64,000 nucleotides of DNA, taken from contig JAWLHU010000016.1 in assembly GCA_041690255.1 (NCBI GenBank), positions 62,001 through 126,000 of the forward strand, in the 5' to 3' direction. Below are positions 40,196 through 48,361 of the stretch, one piece after another; within the stretch, counting starts at the first letter, position 1, and every line of letters starts with the position of its first letter. This stretch comes from JAWLHU01 sp041690255 (GTDB lineage Bacteria > Bacillota > Sulfobacillia > Symbiobacteriales > Symbiobacteriaceae). The notes beneath the pieces are model-generated. The model saw only the letters and a program-made list of their open reading frames with translations. It was not told where the DNA came from and made no database searches. The position numbers and the translations under genes were made by a program.

Positions 40196-41785
40196 ATGTC
40201 AGAGACCAAGTTGACGTTCCGTGACCTCGGGCTTTCGGACAAGGTGCTGAAGGCGCTGGATGACATGGGTTTTGAGGAGCCGTCGCCGATCCAGGAGCAG
40301 GCCATTCCGTCCCTGCTCCAGGGGAAAGATGTGATCGGCCAGGCTCAGACCGGTACCGGCAAGACGGCCGCCTTCGGCGTACCGATTGTCGAGCGGTTGG
40401 ATCCGAAGCTGCGGGCGGTGCAGGCCCTCGTGCTGACCCCGACCCGAGAGCTGGCGATCCAGGTGGCTGAGGAGATCACCAAGGTCGGTAAGTACGCTCG
40501 TATCAAGACCATCGCCATCTACGGCGGCCAATCGATCGAGCGCCAGATCCGCTCGCTCAAGTTCGGCGTCGACGTGGTGATCGGCACCCCTGGCCGTATC
40601 ATCGACCACCTGGGCCGTGGTACGCTGGACCTCTCCAAGATCAACATGATGGTCCTTGACGAAGCGGACGAGATGCTCGATATGGGCTTCATTGAGGACA
40701 TCGAGCGGATCCTGCAGACGACCCCGCCGGGGCGGCAGACCCTGCTCTTCTCGGCGACCATGCCGCCCGAGATCCGCCGTCTGGCCGGCCGGTACATGAC
40801 CGACCCGAGCCATATTGCGGTCTCGCCGCAGCAGTTGACCGTGCCGCAGATCGACCAGTACTTCTACGAGGTGCGTGGCACCTTCAAGACCGAGGCCCTC
40901 TGCCGGGTCCTGGACATTGAGAACGTGGAGCGGGGCATCTGCTTCTGTCGGACCAAGAAGGGTGTCGATGAGCTGGTGGAGGGGCTGCAGGCCCGGGGCT
41001 ATCTCGCCGAGGGGATCCACGGCGACATGAACCAGGCGCAGCGCAACCGGGTCATGAGCCGCTTCAAGGAAGGGAATATCGAACTGCTGGTCGCCACCGA
41101 CGTGGCTGCCCGTGGGTTGGATATCTCCGACGTGACCCACGTCTTCAACTATGACATTCCGCAGGATCCGGAGTCGTACGTTCACCGTATCGGCCGCACG
41201 GGCCGGGCGGGCCGGACGGGCACCGCGATCACCTTCATTACCGCCCGGGAGTTCAGCCAGCTTCGCCTGATCGAGCGGGTGACCAAGACCCGCGTTCAGC
41301 GCAAGCCGGTCCCGTCCCTCATGGACGTGGCGGAGAAGCAGCGGGAGCAGATGAAGGAGAAGCTGATCCGGGCGGTTGAAGACGGGCAGTTGGCCTACTA
41401 CAAGGAGATGGCGCAGGACCTGCTCGATGAGTACGATCCGTCTGACCTGATCGCCGCCGCCCTCAAGCTGGTCGCCGGTGAGAACAAGGGTCCGGCCTCT
41501 CCGCAGGCGGCGAACGTCGATTTCGGCGACACGGGCGCCGAGGCTGGCATGGTCCGCTTCTTCCTGAACGTGGGCCGAGCCCAGTTCATTCAGCCAGCCG
41601 ACATCGTCCGTACGGTTGCGCAGCAGGCCGGTATCCCCGGCTCGGCGATCGGCCTGATCAACATCTACGATCGGTTCACCTTTGTCGAGGTGCCGAAGGA
41701 GGTTGCCGGCCAGGTCATGAACGCCATGCAGGACTCATCCATTCGCGGGCACCAGATCAACATCGAGCCGGCGAAGCCGCGCTGA
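40196..41785 (+). CDS. deaD: DEAD-box ATP-dependent RNA helicase with DbpA-type RNA-binding domain
   Basis: The 529-residue protein has all helicase motifs: the Q motif FEEPSPIQEQAIP, AQTGTGKTAAF, PTRELAIQ, VLDEADEMLD, FSATMP, ATDVAARGLDIS and HRIGRTGRAGRTG. A linker follows, and residues about 450-525 form a DbpA/CsdA C-terminal RNA-binding fold (MVRFFLNVGRAQFIQPADIV, YDRFTFVEVP). It belongs to the CshA/DeaD group acting in ribosome assembly and mRNA turnover. TAATAT (40145-40150) is a likely -10. GAGGAGAG precedes ATG 40196. Confidence 0.95.
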   Translation: MSETKLTFRDLGLSDKVLKALDDMGFEEPSPIQEQAIPSLLQGKDVIGQAQTGTGKTAAFGVPIVERLDPKLRAVQALVLTPTRELAIQVAEEITKVGKYARIKTIAIYGGQSIERQIRSLKFGVDVVIGTPGRIIDHLGRGTLDLSKINMMVLDEADEMLDMGFIEDIERILQTTPPGRQTLLFSATMPPEIRRLAGRYMTDPSHIAVSPQQLTVPQIDQYFYEVRGTFKTEALCRVLDIENVERGICFCRTKKGVDELVEGLQARGYLAEGIHGDMNQAQRNRVMSRFKEGNIELLVATDVAARGLDISDVTHVFNYDIPQDPESYVHRIGRTGRAGRTGTAITFITAREFSQLRLIERVTKTRVQRKPVPSLMDVAEKQREQMKEKLIRAVEDGQLAYYKEMAQDLLDEYDPSDLIAAALKLVAGENKGPASPQAANVDFGDTGAEAGMVRFFLNVGRAQFIQPADIVRTVAQQAGIPGSAIGLINIYDRFTFVEVPKEVAGQVMNAMQDSSIRGHQINIEPAKPR

Positions 41786-41799
41786 CCCGATAACGCTTC

Positions 41800-41830
41800 A
41801 GCCCCTGCCCCCACCCGGGCAGGGGCTTTT
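41800..41830 (+). terminator. Terminator of the RNA helicase gene
   Basis: AGCCCCTGCCC (41800-41810) pairs with GGGCAGGGGCT (41817-41827) with a six-base loop, followed by TTTTCG. Confidence 0.88.
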
Positions 41831-41903
41831 CGTGTCCCTGCTGGTATGACTTGGGGTCGAGCCGCAAAAAATGAGACCATCTTCACAGCGAGGGGGTCTG
41901 CGC

Positions 41904-42878
41904 ATGGGCTGGCTCTCCGTCTCGTTGCGGTCTGCCGATCTCCCCTGGCTTCCCATGGCTCACGTCAAATGGTTTACTACAACCGAGCCAACTGCACCGG
42001 CTCCGCTGGCTGATGTGGTGAATGGGACGTTCTTGCTGGGGGCCGGGCTGACGCTCCTGGTGGCCCTGCTCCTCACCTTTCTGAACAAGCCCCTGCAGGA
42101 GTTGGGTTGGGTCCGACGGCTCCACGCGTCGCTTGAGCGGCTCCAGCCATGGACCCTCTGGATCCTCCGGATAGGCATGTCCTTGCCGCTTATTCTGGCC
42201 GGTCTGGATGGCTACCTCTTCCACTATGAGCTACAGGCGATTCCGGGCTGGGTTCGCTGGGCGCAGGTCGCCCTGGGGGTCCTCCTGCTGCTCCCTCGCC
42301 TCTCGCGGGTGGCGGCTGTCGGGGTAGGGCTCCTCTACCTGGCCGGCATAGTACTGCTGGGGGCTCATCCCCTCCTGGACTATATCTCCTGGGTCGGAGC
42401 CGCCTACTACCTGGCTGCGGAGGGGAAGAGAGGCGCTCTGCCGGTCCTCTATATTACCACCGGCCTCTCGCTCTCCTGGGCGGCGGTGGAGAAGTGGGTC
42501 TTCCCCGGGCTCTCGCTGGACATTCTGGCCCGGGAGCCGATTCCGACCTTTGGGTTTGAGCCGCATCAGTTCTTGATCCTGGCAGGCTGGGTGGAGCTGG
42601 GGGTGGGCTACCTCCTCATCACGGGGGTGCTGAACCGCCTTCTCTCCCTCGTGGTCACCCTGCTCTTCGTGTTGACCAGCAGCCTCTTCGGCGGGCGGGA
42701 GATCATCGGGCACTGGCAGTTGCACGCCGCACTCCTGCTCTTTCTCATCATGGGGACGGGGACCCACATGACGCCGGTCCTCTGGCACAAGGGCCGGCCC
42801 CTTCAGTTGGCGTTCGTCGGGGTGACGCTGGCCCCCTTTGTCGCCGGCCTGGTCGTCCTCTACTACGCACTGGCCTGA
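41904..42878 (+). CDS. Multi-span membrane protein, DoxX-like
   Basis: The 324-residue protein has about eight to nine hydrophobic helices in two groups. The second group (from LPVLYITTGLSLSWAAVEKW to the C-terminus) resembles DoxX/DoxD-type membrane proteins, with the pattern SLSWAAVEKWVFPG and a later GWVELGVGYLLITG. The function is unknown; a redox or quinone-related role is known for some DoxX proteins only. GAGGGGG precedes ATG 41904; an in-frame ATG at 41871 has no ribosome site. Confidence 0.7.
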   Translation: MGWLSVSLRSADLPWLPMAHVKWFTTTEPTAPAPLADVVNGTFLLGAGLTLLVALLLTFLNKPLQELGWVRRLHASLERLQPWTLWILRIGMSLPLILAGLDGYLFHYELQAIPGWVRWAQVALGVLLLLPRLSRVAAVGVGLLYLAGIVLLGAHPLLDYISWVGAAYYLAAEGKRGALPVLYITTGLSLSWAAVEKWVFPGLSLDILAREPIPTFGFEPHQFLILAGWVELGVGYLLITGVLNRLLSLVVTLLFVLTSSLFGGREIIGHWQLHAALLLFLIMGTGTHMTPVLWHKGRPLQLAFVGVTLAPFVAGLVVLYYALA

Positions 42879-43017
42879 CCTGGGTGCGCAGCCAAAGATG
42901 GGAAGATGGTCCCATTGCCTGCGCAGGGGGTCCCCTCCTAGACTCTAGAGTAAGGGCGGTCCCGCGGGGGAGGCGGACCCCGCCCGGTGGACCATGCCAA
43001 CAGGAGGAGATGAGCCA

Positions 43018-44337
43018 ATGCGGTTTCACAGACTGTGGGCGCCCTCCGGCGCCGGCAGGCAACCCCGCCGCCTCTTCAGGGTTGTCTTGGCTATGCTGTT
43101 GCTCCAATCGCTGATCCCCCTTCCGGCTCTGGCTGAGGAATGGGTCGACCAGCACCAGGATGCGATCACCGGTGCCTATGCGGTCGTTCCTGGCTTTGAA
43201 CTGGCGCAGACCGTGACCAGCGGCGCAGATGGCCGGCTGACCCGAGTCGCTCTGCACGTGGCGAACCTGCTCGATCCGGCTGAGTTGACCGTGGAGCTGC
43301 AGAGCCTGACCAGTGCGGGTGCCCCCAGTGGAACGGTGCTGGCTACCAGTGGCCTCAACCTTCCGGAACCGTCCCCCTCCCGCTGGGTAGAGCTCTCCTT
43401 TGCGAACCCGCCGGCGGTGAGCCGCGGCGATCGCTATGCGATCGTGGTCAAGGCGAATGCGACTCTGAGCTGGTCGAACGCCTCCTATGCGCCCTATACG
43501 GCCGGCGAGGCCTGGCTCTGGACCGGGGACTGGGCGACGGCCCGGCATGACTACACATTCCGAGCCTATCTGCAGACCGGGAACACCCCGCCCAGCGGTA
43601 CGGCCGATACGTACGACCTGCAGGAGGATATGGCCCTGCAGGTAGCAGCTCCGGGTGTGCTCGAGAACGATCGCGATCCGGATGGCGACGTGCTGGCCGC
43701 TGCCGTGGCCACGCACCCGGTGCATGGAACCCTGGATCTGCGGGCCGATGGGTCCTTTACGTATAAGCCTGACCCCGGCTTCCGTGGGCTTGACCAGTTT
43801 GCCTATACGGTCTCCGATGCCACCTACACCTCCGAACCGATAACTGTGGCGCTGAGCGTCGCCCCTTCCTACGATTCGCCCGTGCCGCAACCGCCGGTGG
43901 GTGACCAGAAGTGGACCGGGGGCGGTTGGATTGCCCAGCCCCGAACCGATGGTTCCACCGAGAAGGCGCACTTCGCTTTCAAGCTCGTGACCGGCGAGAA
44001 CGGAGCGGTCGAGGGGAGACTCAAGTACCGCTTCACCGATCCCGACGGGCGTCGCTACCAGGTCAGGGTGACCCGGTGGCATGCAGAGGTCGCTTCCTAC
44101 GATTCGGAGACGGGCAAGACCTCCTTCTCGGGGAGAGCCGAGATCCAGCAGGTGCCCGGCGAGACGGAGAGGGTGCCGGTCCTGTTTGATGGCCTGACGG
44201 TCCGGATCGACCTGGTCGATGGCCAGTCCGCTACCTTTGCCATCACCATTACGGACGGCTCGGGTGAGATCTGGCACCAGGCCGGCGGTCCGATAAAGGG
44301 CGGGGTGATCAAGCACCGCGTGGAGGATGATGAGTAA
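43018..44337 (+). CDS. Secreted protein with cadherin-like (tandem-95) domain
   Basis: The 439-residue product starts at ATG 43018, eight bases after AGGAGGAG, with a signal peptide (RRLFRVVLAMLLLQSLIPLP, cleavage after ALA near 40). Residues about 45-190 are beta-rich, of the choice-of-anchor kind. Residues 198-285 match a tandem-95/cadherin-like repeat: DTYDLQEDMALQV, GVLENDRDPDGD, VHGTLDLRADGSFTYKPDPG and FRGLDQFAYTVSD. The remaining 150 residues are a beta-rich domain of unknown type with a charged end. A cell-surface or spore-surface role is inferred. A hairpin follows. Confidence 0.75.
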   Translation: MRFHRLWAPSGAGRQPRRLFRVVLAMLLLQSLIPLPALAEEWVDQHQDAITGAYAVVPGFELAQTVTSGADGRLTRVALHVANLLDPAELTVELQSLTSAGAPSGTVLATSGLNLPEPSPSRWVELSFANPPAVSRGDRYAIVVKANATLSWSNASYAPYTAGEAWLWTGDWATARHDYTFRAYLQTGNTPPSGTADTYDLQEDMALQVAAPGVLENDRDPDGDVLAAAVATHPVHGTLDLRADGSFTYKPDPGFRGLDQFAYTVSDATYTSEPITVALSVAPSYDSPVPQPPVGDQKWTGGGWIAQPRTDGSTEKAHFAFKLVTGENGAVEGRLKYRFTDPDGRRYQVRVTRWHAEVASYDSETGKTSFSGRAEIQQVPGETERVPVLFDGLTVRIDLVDGQSATFAITITDGSGEIWHQAGGPIKGGVIKHRVEDDE

Positions 44338-44345
44338 GCACGAAA

Positions 44346-44380
44346 AGATGGGCCGCCTGCACATGGCAGACGGCCCATCT
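44346..44380. terminator. Bidirectional terminator hairpin
   Basis: AGATGGGCCG (44346-44355) pairs with CGGCCCATCT (44371-44380), with an inner CTGC/GCAG stem. It lies between the secreted protein gene and the convergent gene ending at 44388. Confidence 0.7.
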
Positions 44381-44387
44381 CCCTGTT

Positions 44388-44894
44388 CTAGCCTTCTTCC
44401 GGCTGCGTGGTGGGGGCCACACGGGCCACGCTCTTCCGGGCAGCCCGGGCGACCAGATTCTCCTCGTGGCGGTTGCGGGGCAGGTCCTTTCGCTGGTTCA
44501 TCGGGAAGACAAAGGCCGTGCTACTCCCCGGCAGTTCACGGGTGAACGGGCGGACCTCGAACTGGCGAGAGGGGTTCACCCGCAGCTTCAACTGATGTAG
44601 CGGGCGCCAGAAGGAGAACTCGGCCCATTGGATCTCCTCGATCCGCCGGACGAGGACGGAGTCCGGTTCGGTGCCGTCGGACTTGGTCAGCGTCACCTCG
44701 CCGGTCATGGTATCGGTGGTCACCTTGACATGGGTGAAGCCCCCCCAGGCCTCATCCATCCAGTTCACCAGGCCGGTCGTCAGGGAGATGACAGCGTCCC
44801 GGATATGTGCCTCTCGCTCCGTCGGGTTGAGGCGGTCGTCGACATCCCCGTGAATCGGTCGGGCTCTCCGCTTGGATCTGGACCGTGGATTCAT
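44388..44894 (-). CDS. Conserved hypothetical protein
   Basis: The 168-residue protein has basic termini (MNPRSRSKRRARPIHGD at the start; AARKSVARVAP near the end) around a central alpha-beta part (DAVISLTTGLVNWMDEAWGG, VKVTTDTMTGEVTL, IQWAEFSFWRPLHQLKLRV). There is no signal peptide. GGAGGTGG before ATG 44894 strongly supports a real gene. I do not recognise a family. Confidence 0.6.
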   Translation of the reverse strand: MNPRSRSKRRARPIHGDVDDRLNPTEREAHIRDAVISLTTGLVNWMDEAWGGFTHVKVTTDTMTGEVTLTKSDGTEPDSVLVRRIEEIQWAEFSFWRPLHQLKLRVNPSRQFEVRPFTRELPGSSTAFVFPMNQRKDLPRNRHEENLVARAARKSVARVAPTTQPEEG

Positions 44895-45059
44895 ATCGCC
44901 ACCTCCATCTCTCTATCTATCTATACGAGTTCTGGAGGAGAATGGTTCGAAAGTTGCGGTGGATTTCTTTTACTCCCGGAAAGATCTCGTGTGAGTTGTT
45001 GTCGGCTAACCCCGCCCAGACAGGGGCTGGTAGAATGACGGGGAAAGGGGGCTTGGCAG

Positions 45060-45641
45060 ATGGCCGAACCGATTCGCATAGAGGGCAGGCAGGTCTCGTT
45101 GCGCAGTATCACTGCGGACGACATTCCCTGGCTCTGGCACCAAATGTATGGTGATCCGGAAGCGGAGTGGCGCAAGTACGACGCCCCATTCCTGGACCAC
45201 CCGACCGTTCCGTTTGAGGAGTACGAGGCGCGGGTTCTGCGCCTCCTGGGCTCGGGCAAACCCCTCAGCCGGCTGATGATCGAGCGGCAAGGCCGCCCGA
45301 TTGGCACGGTGAGCTACTATTATGAAGATGGCGCCACGCAGAACTGGCTGGAGGCCGGTGTGCTGATCTTCGACCCGGCCTATTGGAATGGTGGGCTGGG
45401 GACGGAGGCGCTCGCCCTGTGGACCGATCATCTCTTCGCCACGCTGCCGCTGGTCCGGGTTGGGATCACGACCTGGTCGGGCAATCCGCGTATGATGCGG
45501 GCCGCCGAGAAAACAGGGTTCACCCTGGAGGGCCGCCTGCGGAGGGTCCGCTACTGGCAGGGGCAGCACTATGACTCGATTCGGATGGGGGTCCTGCGCG
45601 AGGAGTGGGAGCAGATGAAGAGCCGCCATCCCAATGGATAG
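45060..45641 (+). CDS. GNAT-family N-acetyltransferase
   Basis: The 193-residue protein has the RimJ/RimL-type layout: EGRQVSLRSITADDIPWLW, then IGTVSYYYED, GVLIFDPAYWNGGLGTEAL (acetyl-CoA pyrophosphate loop, near residue 115) and MMRAAEKTGFTLEGRLR. It probably acetylates an amino group of a protein, amino acid or drug. AAAGGGGG is the ribosome site for ATG 45060. Confidence 0.9.
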   Translation: MAEPIRIEGRQVSLRSITADDIPWLWHQMYGDPEAEWRKYDAPFLDHPTVPFEEYEARVLRLLGSGKPLSRLMIERQGRPIGTVSYYYEDGATQNWLEAGVLIFDPAYWNGGLGTEALALWTDHLFATLPLVRVGITTWSGNPRMMRAAEKTGFTLEGRLRRVRYWQGQHYDSIRMGVLREEWEQMKSRHPNG

Positions 45642-45659
45642 CGGCTCCTTTCGCTGGCA

Positions 45660-45893
45660 CTAGCCCCCGGCGAGCGGGGAGAGGAGGACCAGTTCATCAC
45701 CATCGGCGGGGAGGTGGGCCAGGTCGACTCGCTGGCCCCGACAGATGACCGCGCCGGGCAGTTCCGGCGGGACCCCGGCCTTCTGGAGGATCGCCCGCAC
45801 GGTGGCGGGCTGGGACAGTGCGATCGCTACCGGCTCTTGCAGGTGCGGAAAGTACTCCCGGATGTGCCCTTCAATGCGCAGGTAGACTTCCAT
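45660..45893 (-). CDS. MoaD/ThiS-family ubiquitin-like sulfur carrier
   Basis: The 77-residue protein has a beta-grasp pattern and ends in the Gly-Gly tail (LVLLSPLAGG) needed for thiocarboxylation. It is the last gene of the ferredoxin-AOR set, ten bases after the AOR stop, with GAGGAGCG before ATG 45893. Small MoaD-like proteins often accompany AOR genes and are thought to serve the synthesis of the tungsto- or molybdopterin cofactor. Confidence 0.88.
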   Translation of the reverse strand: MEVYLRIEGHIREYFPHLQEPVAIALSQPATVRAILQKAGVPPELPGAVICRGQRVDLAHLPADGDELVLLSPLAGG

Positions 45894-45902
45894 GCGCTCC
45901 TC

Positions 45903-47726
45903 CTACCGGCAGAAGGCGAGGTTGAGCCGTTGCAGCGTCTCCGGGGTGGGGACACCGTCCTCGGTCCAGCCCCGGAGCCTGTAGTAGCGATTGAGCAGGT
46001 CATCGATCTGCTCACGGGTGAAGTGCTTCCCGGCGGCGGGGCCGGTGGTGGCGCCTTCCTCCATCCACCTGGCAGGCGGGTAGTCGGCGTTCCGGCCGAA
46101 GCCCGGCACGTGGCGCAGGGAGATCATGCGGGTCAGGTTCCAGATCCGCTCGGAGATCGTCAGCAGCTCGTCCCAGGTGTATGCCCTGCCGGTGATCGGC
46201 CCGAGCAGTTCGGTGTACCCCTCCGGCGGAATTCCCGCCTCCACCCAGGGGAATCGGCAGCAGCCCAGGGCGTCGAAGAGCGGGCGCACGTGCTGCAGCC
46301 AGACGACCCGCTCCGCCTTCCCGTCGAAGTTCTCCCGGCCGGTCGCAATGTCGAAGGTGATCGCCCAGGAGCGGTTGTGGTGACCGCCCACATCAGCCGT
46401 CATGTAGGAGAGGAGCATCGCCGGGGCGTAGCGGGACTCGTAGCCCGAGATCTCCAGCCCCTTGATCTGCATGGCGAACCGCTCGGAGCCCCGGCCCACG
46501 TGGGCGGCCGCGGCCCGGACGCCCTTGCCCAGGAGCCTGCCGAACCCCTGCCCGTAGGCGATCTGCTCGAAGAGCCAGGCGGCAGCCTCGCCATCGCCGA
46601 AGCGCATGGGCCGGCCGATCTCCTCGGCGGCCAGAAGCCCCTTCTCGTAGCACTCCATCACCCAGCCGGTCACGTTGCCGGTGGAGATCGAGTCGAGGCC
46701 GAGCTTGTCGCAGAGGCCGTTCAGGTAGGCGACCTGCTGAATGTCGTTAATGCCGAGCGTGCCGCCCAGCAGGGCGATCGACTCGTACTCCGGCCCCTCC
46801 TGGTTGATCACCTTGTCGCCCAGGACACCCTTGCCCCACTTTCCGCAGGGAATCGCGCAGCAGGTGCAACCCTTGTCGATCTCCGTCACCTTGGACTTCA
46901 TGGTCGGACCGTTCAGCCCGTCATAGCCCTCAAGCGTGCCGGTCTGGAAGTTGCGGGTCGGCATGGCGCCCACCGAGTTGGCCCAGGGGACGACCTCCGG
47001 CGTGCCGTAGGGCTGCCAGTTGGTGAAGCCGGGCTGGGCCATGACCAGGTCCATCATCTTCTGGCCGGCCTTCAGCGCAGCTACGGGGTCATGAAGGGGG
47101 ACATCCCTGTCGCCCCTGACCGCAATCGCCTTCAGCCTCTTGGCCCCCATGACGGTGCCAACGCCGGTCCGCCCGGCCTGGCGGCCGAAGTCGTGCTGAA
47201 TGCAGGCGTAGAGGACGCCGTTGGCGGCAGCAGGGCCGATCACAGCGATCTGGTACTCCTCGCCCAGCCGGTCCTTCAGCAGGCGCTCCGCCGCGAAGGT
47301 GTCATCGGACCAGTAAGCGGACGCATCCTGGAAGGTGACCTTTCCATTATCGATGAGGACCGTCGTCGGTGTGGCCGCTTCGCCCTGGATGATCAACAGG
47401 TCGATGCCGGCCAGCTTCAGTTCCAGCGACATGTGGCCGCCCATGTTCGAGTCGCCGTAGCCCCCCGTCGCCGGGGAGATGCAGCCCATGTGCAGCTTGC
47501 CGGAGGAGGAGAGGAACTGGCCCGACAGCGGACCGGGGGCCATGATCAGCTTGTTCTCAGGGCCGAGCGGATCGACCCCGGCGGGGATCTCCTCCCAGAT
47601 CGCCCGGGCGACAAGGCCTCGACCCCCGAGGAAGTCGTTCAGCCAGGCCTTGGGGGTCGGGGAGAGGGTTGCGCTCTTCGTGGTCAGGTCAATGCGAAGC
47701 ACGTTGCCGGCGTAGCCTTTCAGCAT
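45903..47726 (-). CDS. aor: Aldehyde ferredoxin oxidoreductase (tungsten/molybdenum enzyme)
   Basis: The 607-residue protein follows the AOR family throughout: YAGNVLRIDLTT at the start, FLGGRGLVARAIWEEIP, AVIGPAAANGVLYACIQHD, RAGRTGVGTVMGAKRLKAIA, and the 4Fe-4S ligands in CTCCAIPCGKWG near residue 290 with the fourth Cys in DALGCCRFPW near 490. It interconverts aldehydes and carboxylic acids with ferredoxin using a pterin tungsten centre. GGAGGTGATC, nearly the full anti-Shine-Dalgarno complement, precedes ATG 47726. The ferredoxin gene lies five bases upstream. Confidence 0.95.
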   Translation of the reverse strand: MLKGYAGNVLRIDLTTKSATLSPTPKAWLNDFLGGRGLVARAIWEEIPAGVDPLGPENKLIMAPGPLSGQFLSSSGKLHMGCISPATGGYGDSNMGGHMSLELKLAGIDLLIIQGEAATPTTVLIDNGKVTFQDASAYWSDDTFAAERLLKDRLGEEYQIAVIGPAAANGVLYACIQHDFGRQAGRTGVGTVMGAKRLKAIAVRGDRDVPLHDPVAALKAGQKMMDLVMAQPGFTNWQPYGTPEVVPWANSVGAMPTRNFQTGTLEGYDGLNGPTMKSKVTEIDKGCTCCAIPCGKWGKGVLGDKVINQEGPEYESIALLGGTLGINDIQQVAYLNGLCDKLGLDSISTGNVTGWVMECYEKGLLAAEEIGRPMRFGDGEAAAWLFEQIAYGQGFGRLLGKGVRAAAAHVGRGSERFAMQIKGLEISGYESRYAPAMLLSYMTADVGGHHNRSWAITFDIATGRENFDGKAERVVWLQHVRPLFDALGCCRFPWVEAGIPPEGYTELLGPITGRAYTWDELLTISERIWNLTRMISLRHVPGFGRNADYPPARWMEEGATTGPAAGKHFTREQIDDLLNRYYRLRGWTEDGVPTPETLQRLNLAFCR

Positions 47727-47731
47727 GGCGA

Positions 47732-48142
47732 TCACCTCCGGGTTGCAATGGTGCCATCGAGGTCGAAGAGAGCGCCGGTCGGGCAATACTCGAGGCACTT
47801 GCCGCAGAGGGTGCACTTGATCGGCACGCCGTTCTGATCGTCGTGCATGTACATGACGCCCTTGGGGCACGCATCCACGCAGGCACCGCAGGCAATGCAC
47901 TCCTCGGCATTGATGATCCAGGCGCCTTTCTCATCCCGGGCAATGGCGCCGGTGGGGCAGGCGGCGGCGCAGTCGCCGCACTGGTCGCAGAAGGCAACGG
48001 TGTAACGCCCAACGACGGGGAAGTCGCCATGGACCCGCAGGGCGGCCTTCTTCGGGTTCAGCACCTGCCAGTTCTCCAGTGCGCAGACCAGCTCACAGGC
48101 CCGGCAGCCGGAGCATTTTTCGGCAGCGAGGGCAAGCTTCAT
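47732..48142 (-). CDS. Polyferredoxin-like 4Fe-4S electron carrier for AOR
   Basis: The 136-residue protein has cysteine clusters for about four 4Fe-4S centres: CSGCRACELVC near residue 10, CDQCGDCAAACP near 53, CIACGACVDACP near 82 and CTLCGKCLEYCP near 109. This is the HycB/CooF-like electron-transfer type found just upstream of aor genes. It should accept electrons from the AOR and pass them to a ferredoxin or other partner. GGAGGTG precedes ATG 48142. Confidence 0.93.
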   Translation of the reverse strand: MKLALAAEKCSGCRACELVCALENWQVLNPKKAALRVHGDFPVVGRYTVAFCDQCGDCAAACPTGAIARDEKGAWIINAEECIACGACVDACPKGVMYMHDDQNGVPIKCTLCGKCLEYCPTGALFDLDGTIATRR

Positions 48143-48361
48143 GAATCAACACCTCCAGCGAAGATCACGCGCGAGCGCCGGGGCCAGGCGTCGGGTGATC
48201 CGGATTAGCCTTACCGCTGGACATTCATACTTGCATAAGTCACTCCCTGCCTCTGCCAGGATGATTGGTCCAAAGAAGAGTCTTTGTGTCAGTCTCCCCT
48301 CCCCGAATGTGCTACCGCACGGTCGGGTGACCTGTTCTTTTGGCTCCGTGGAGATTGCGGC

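Noticed and set aside
45660..47837. A 707-codon plus-strand frame opposite AOR
   Set aside because: It is antisense to a complete AOR/MoaD pair with excellent ribosome sites and has no recognisable domain.
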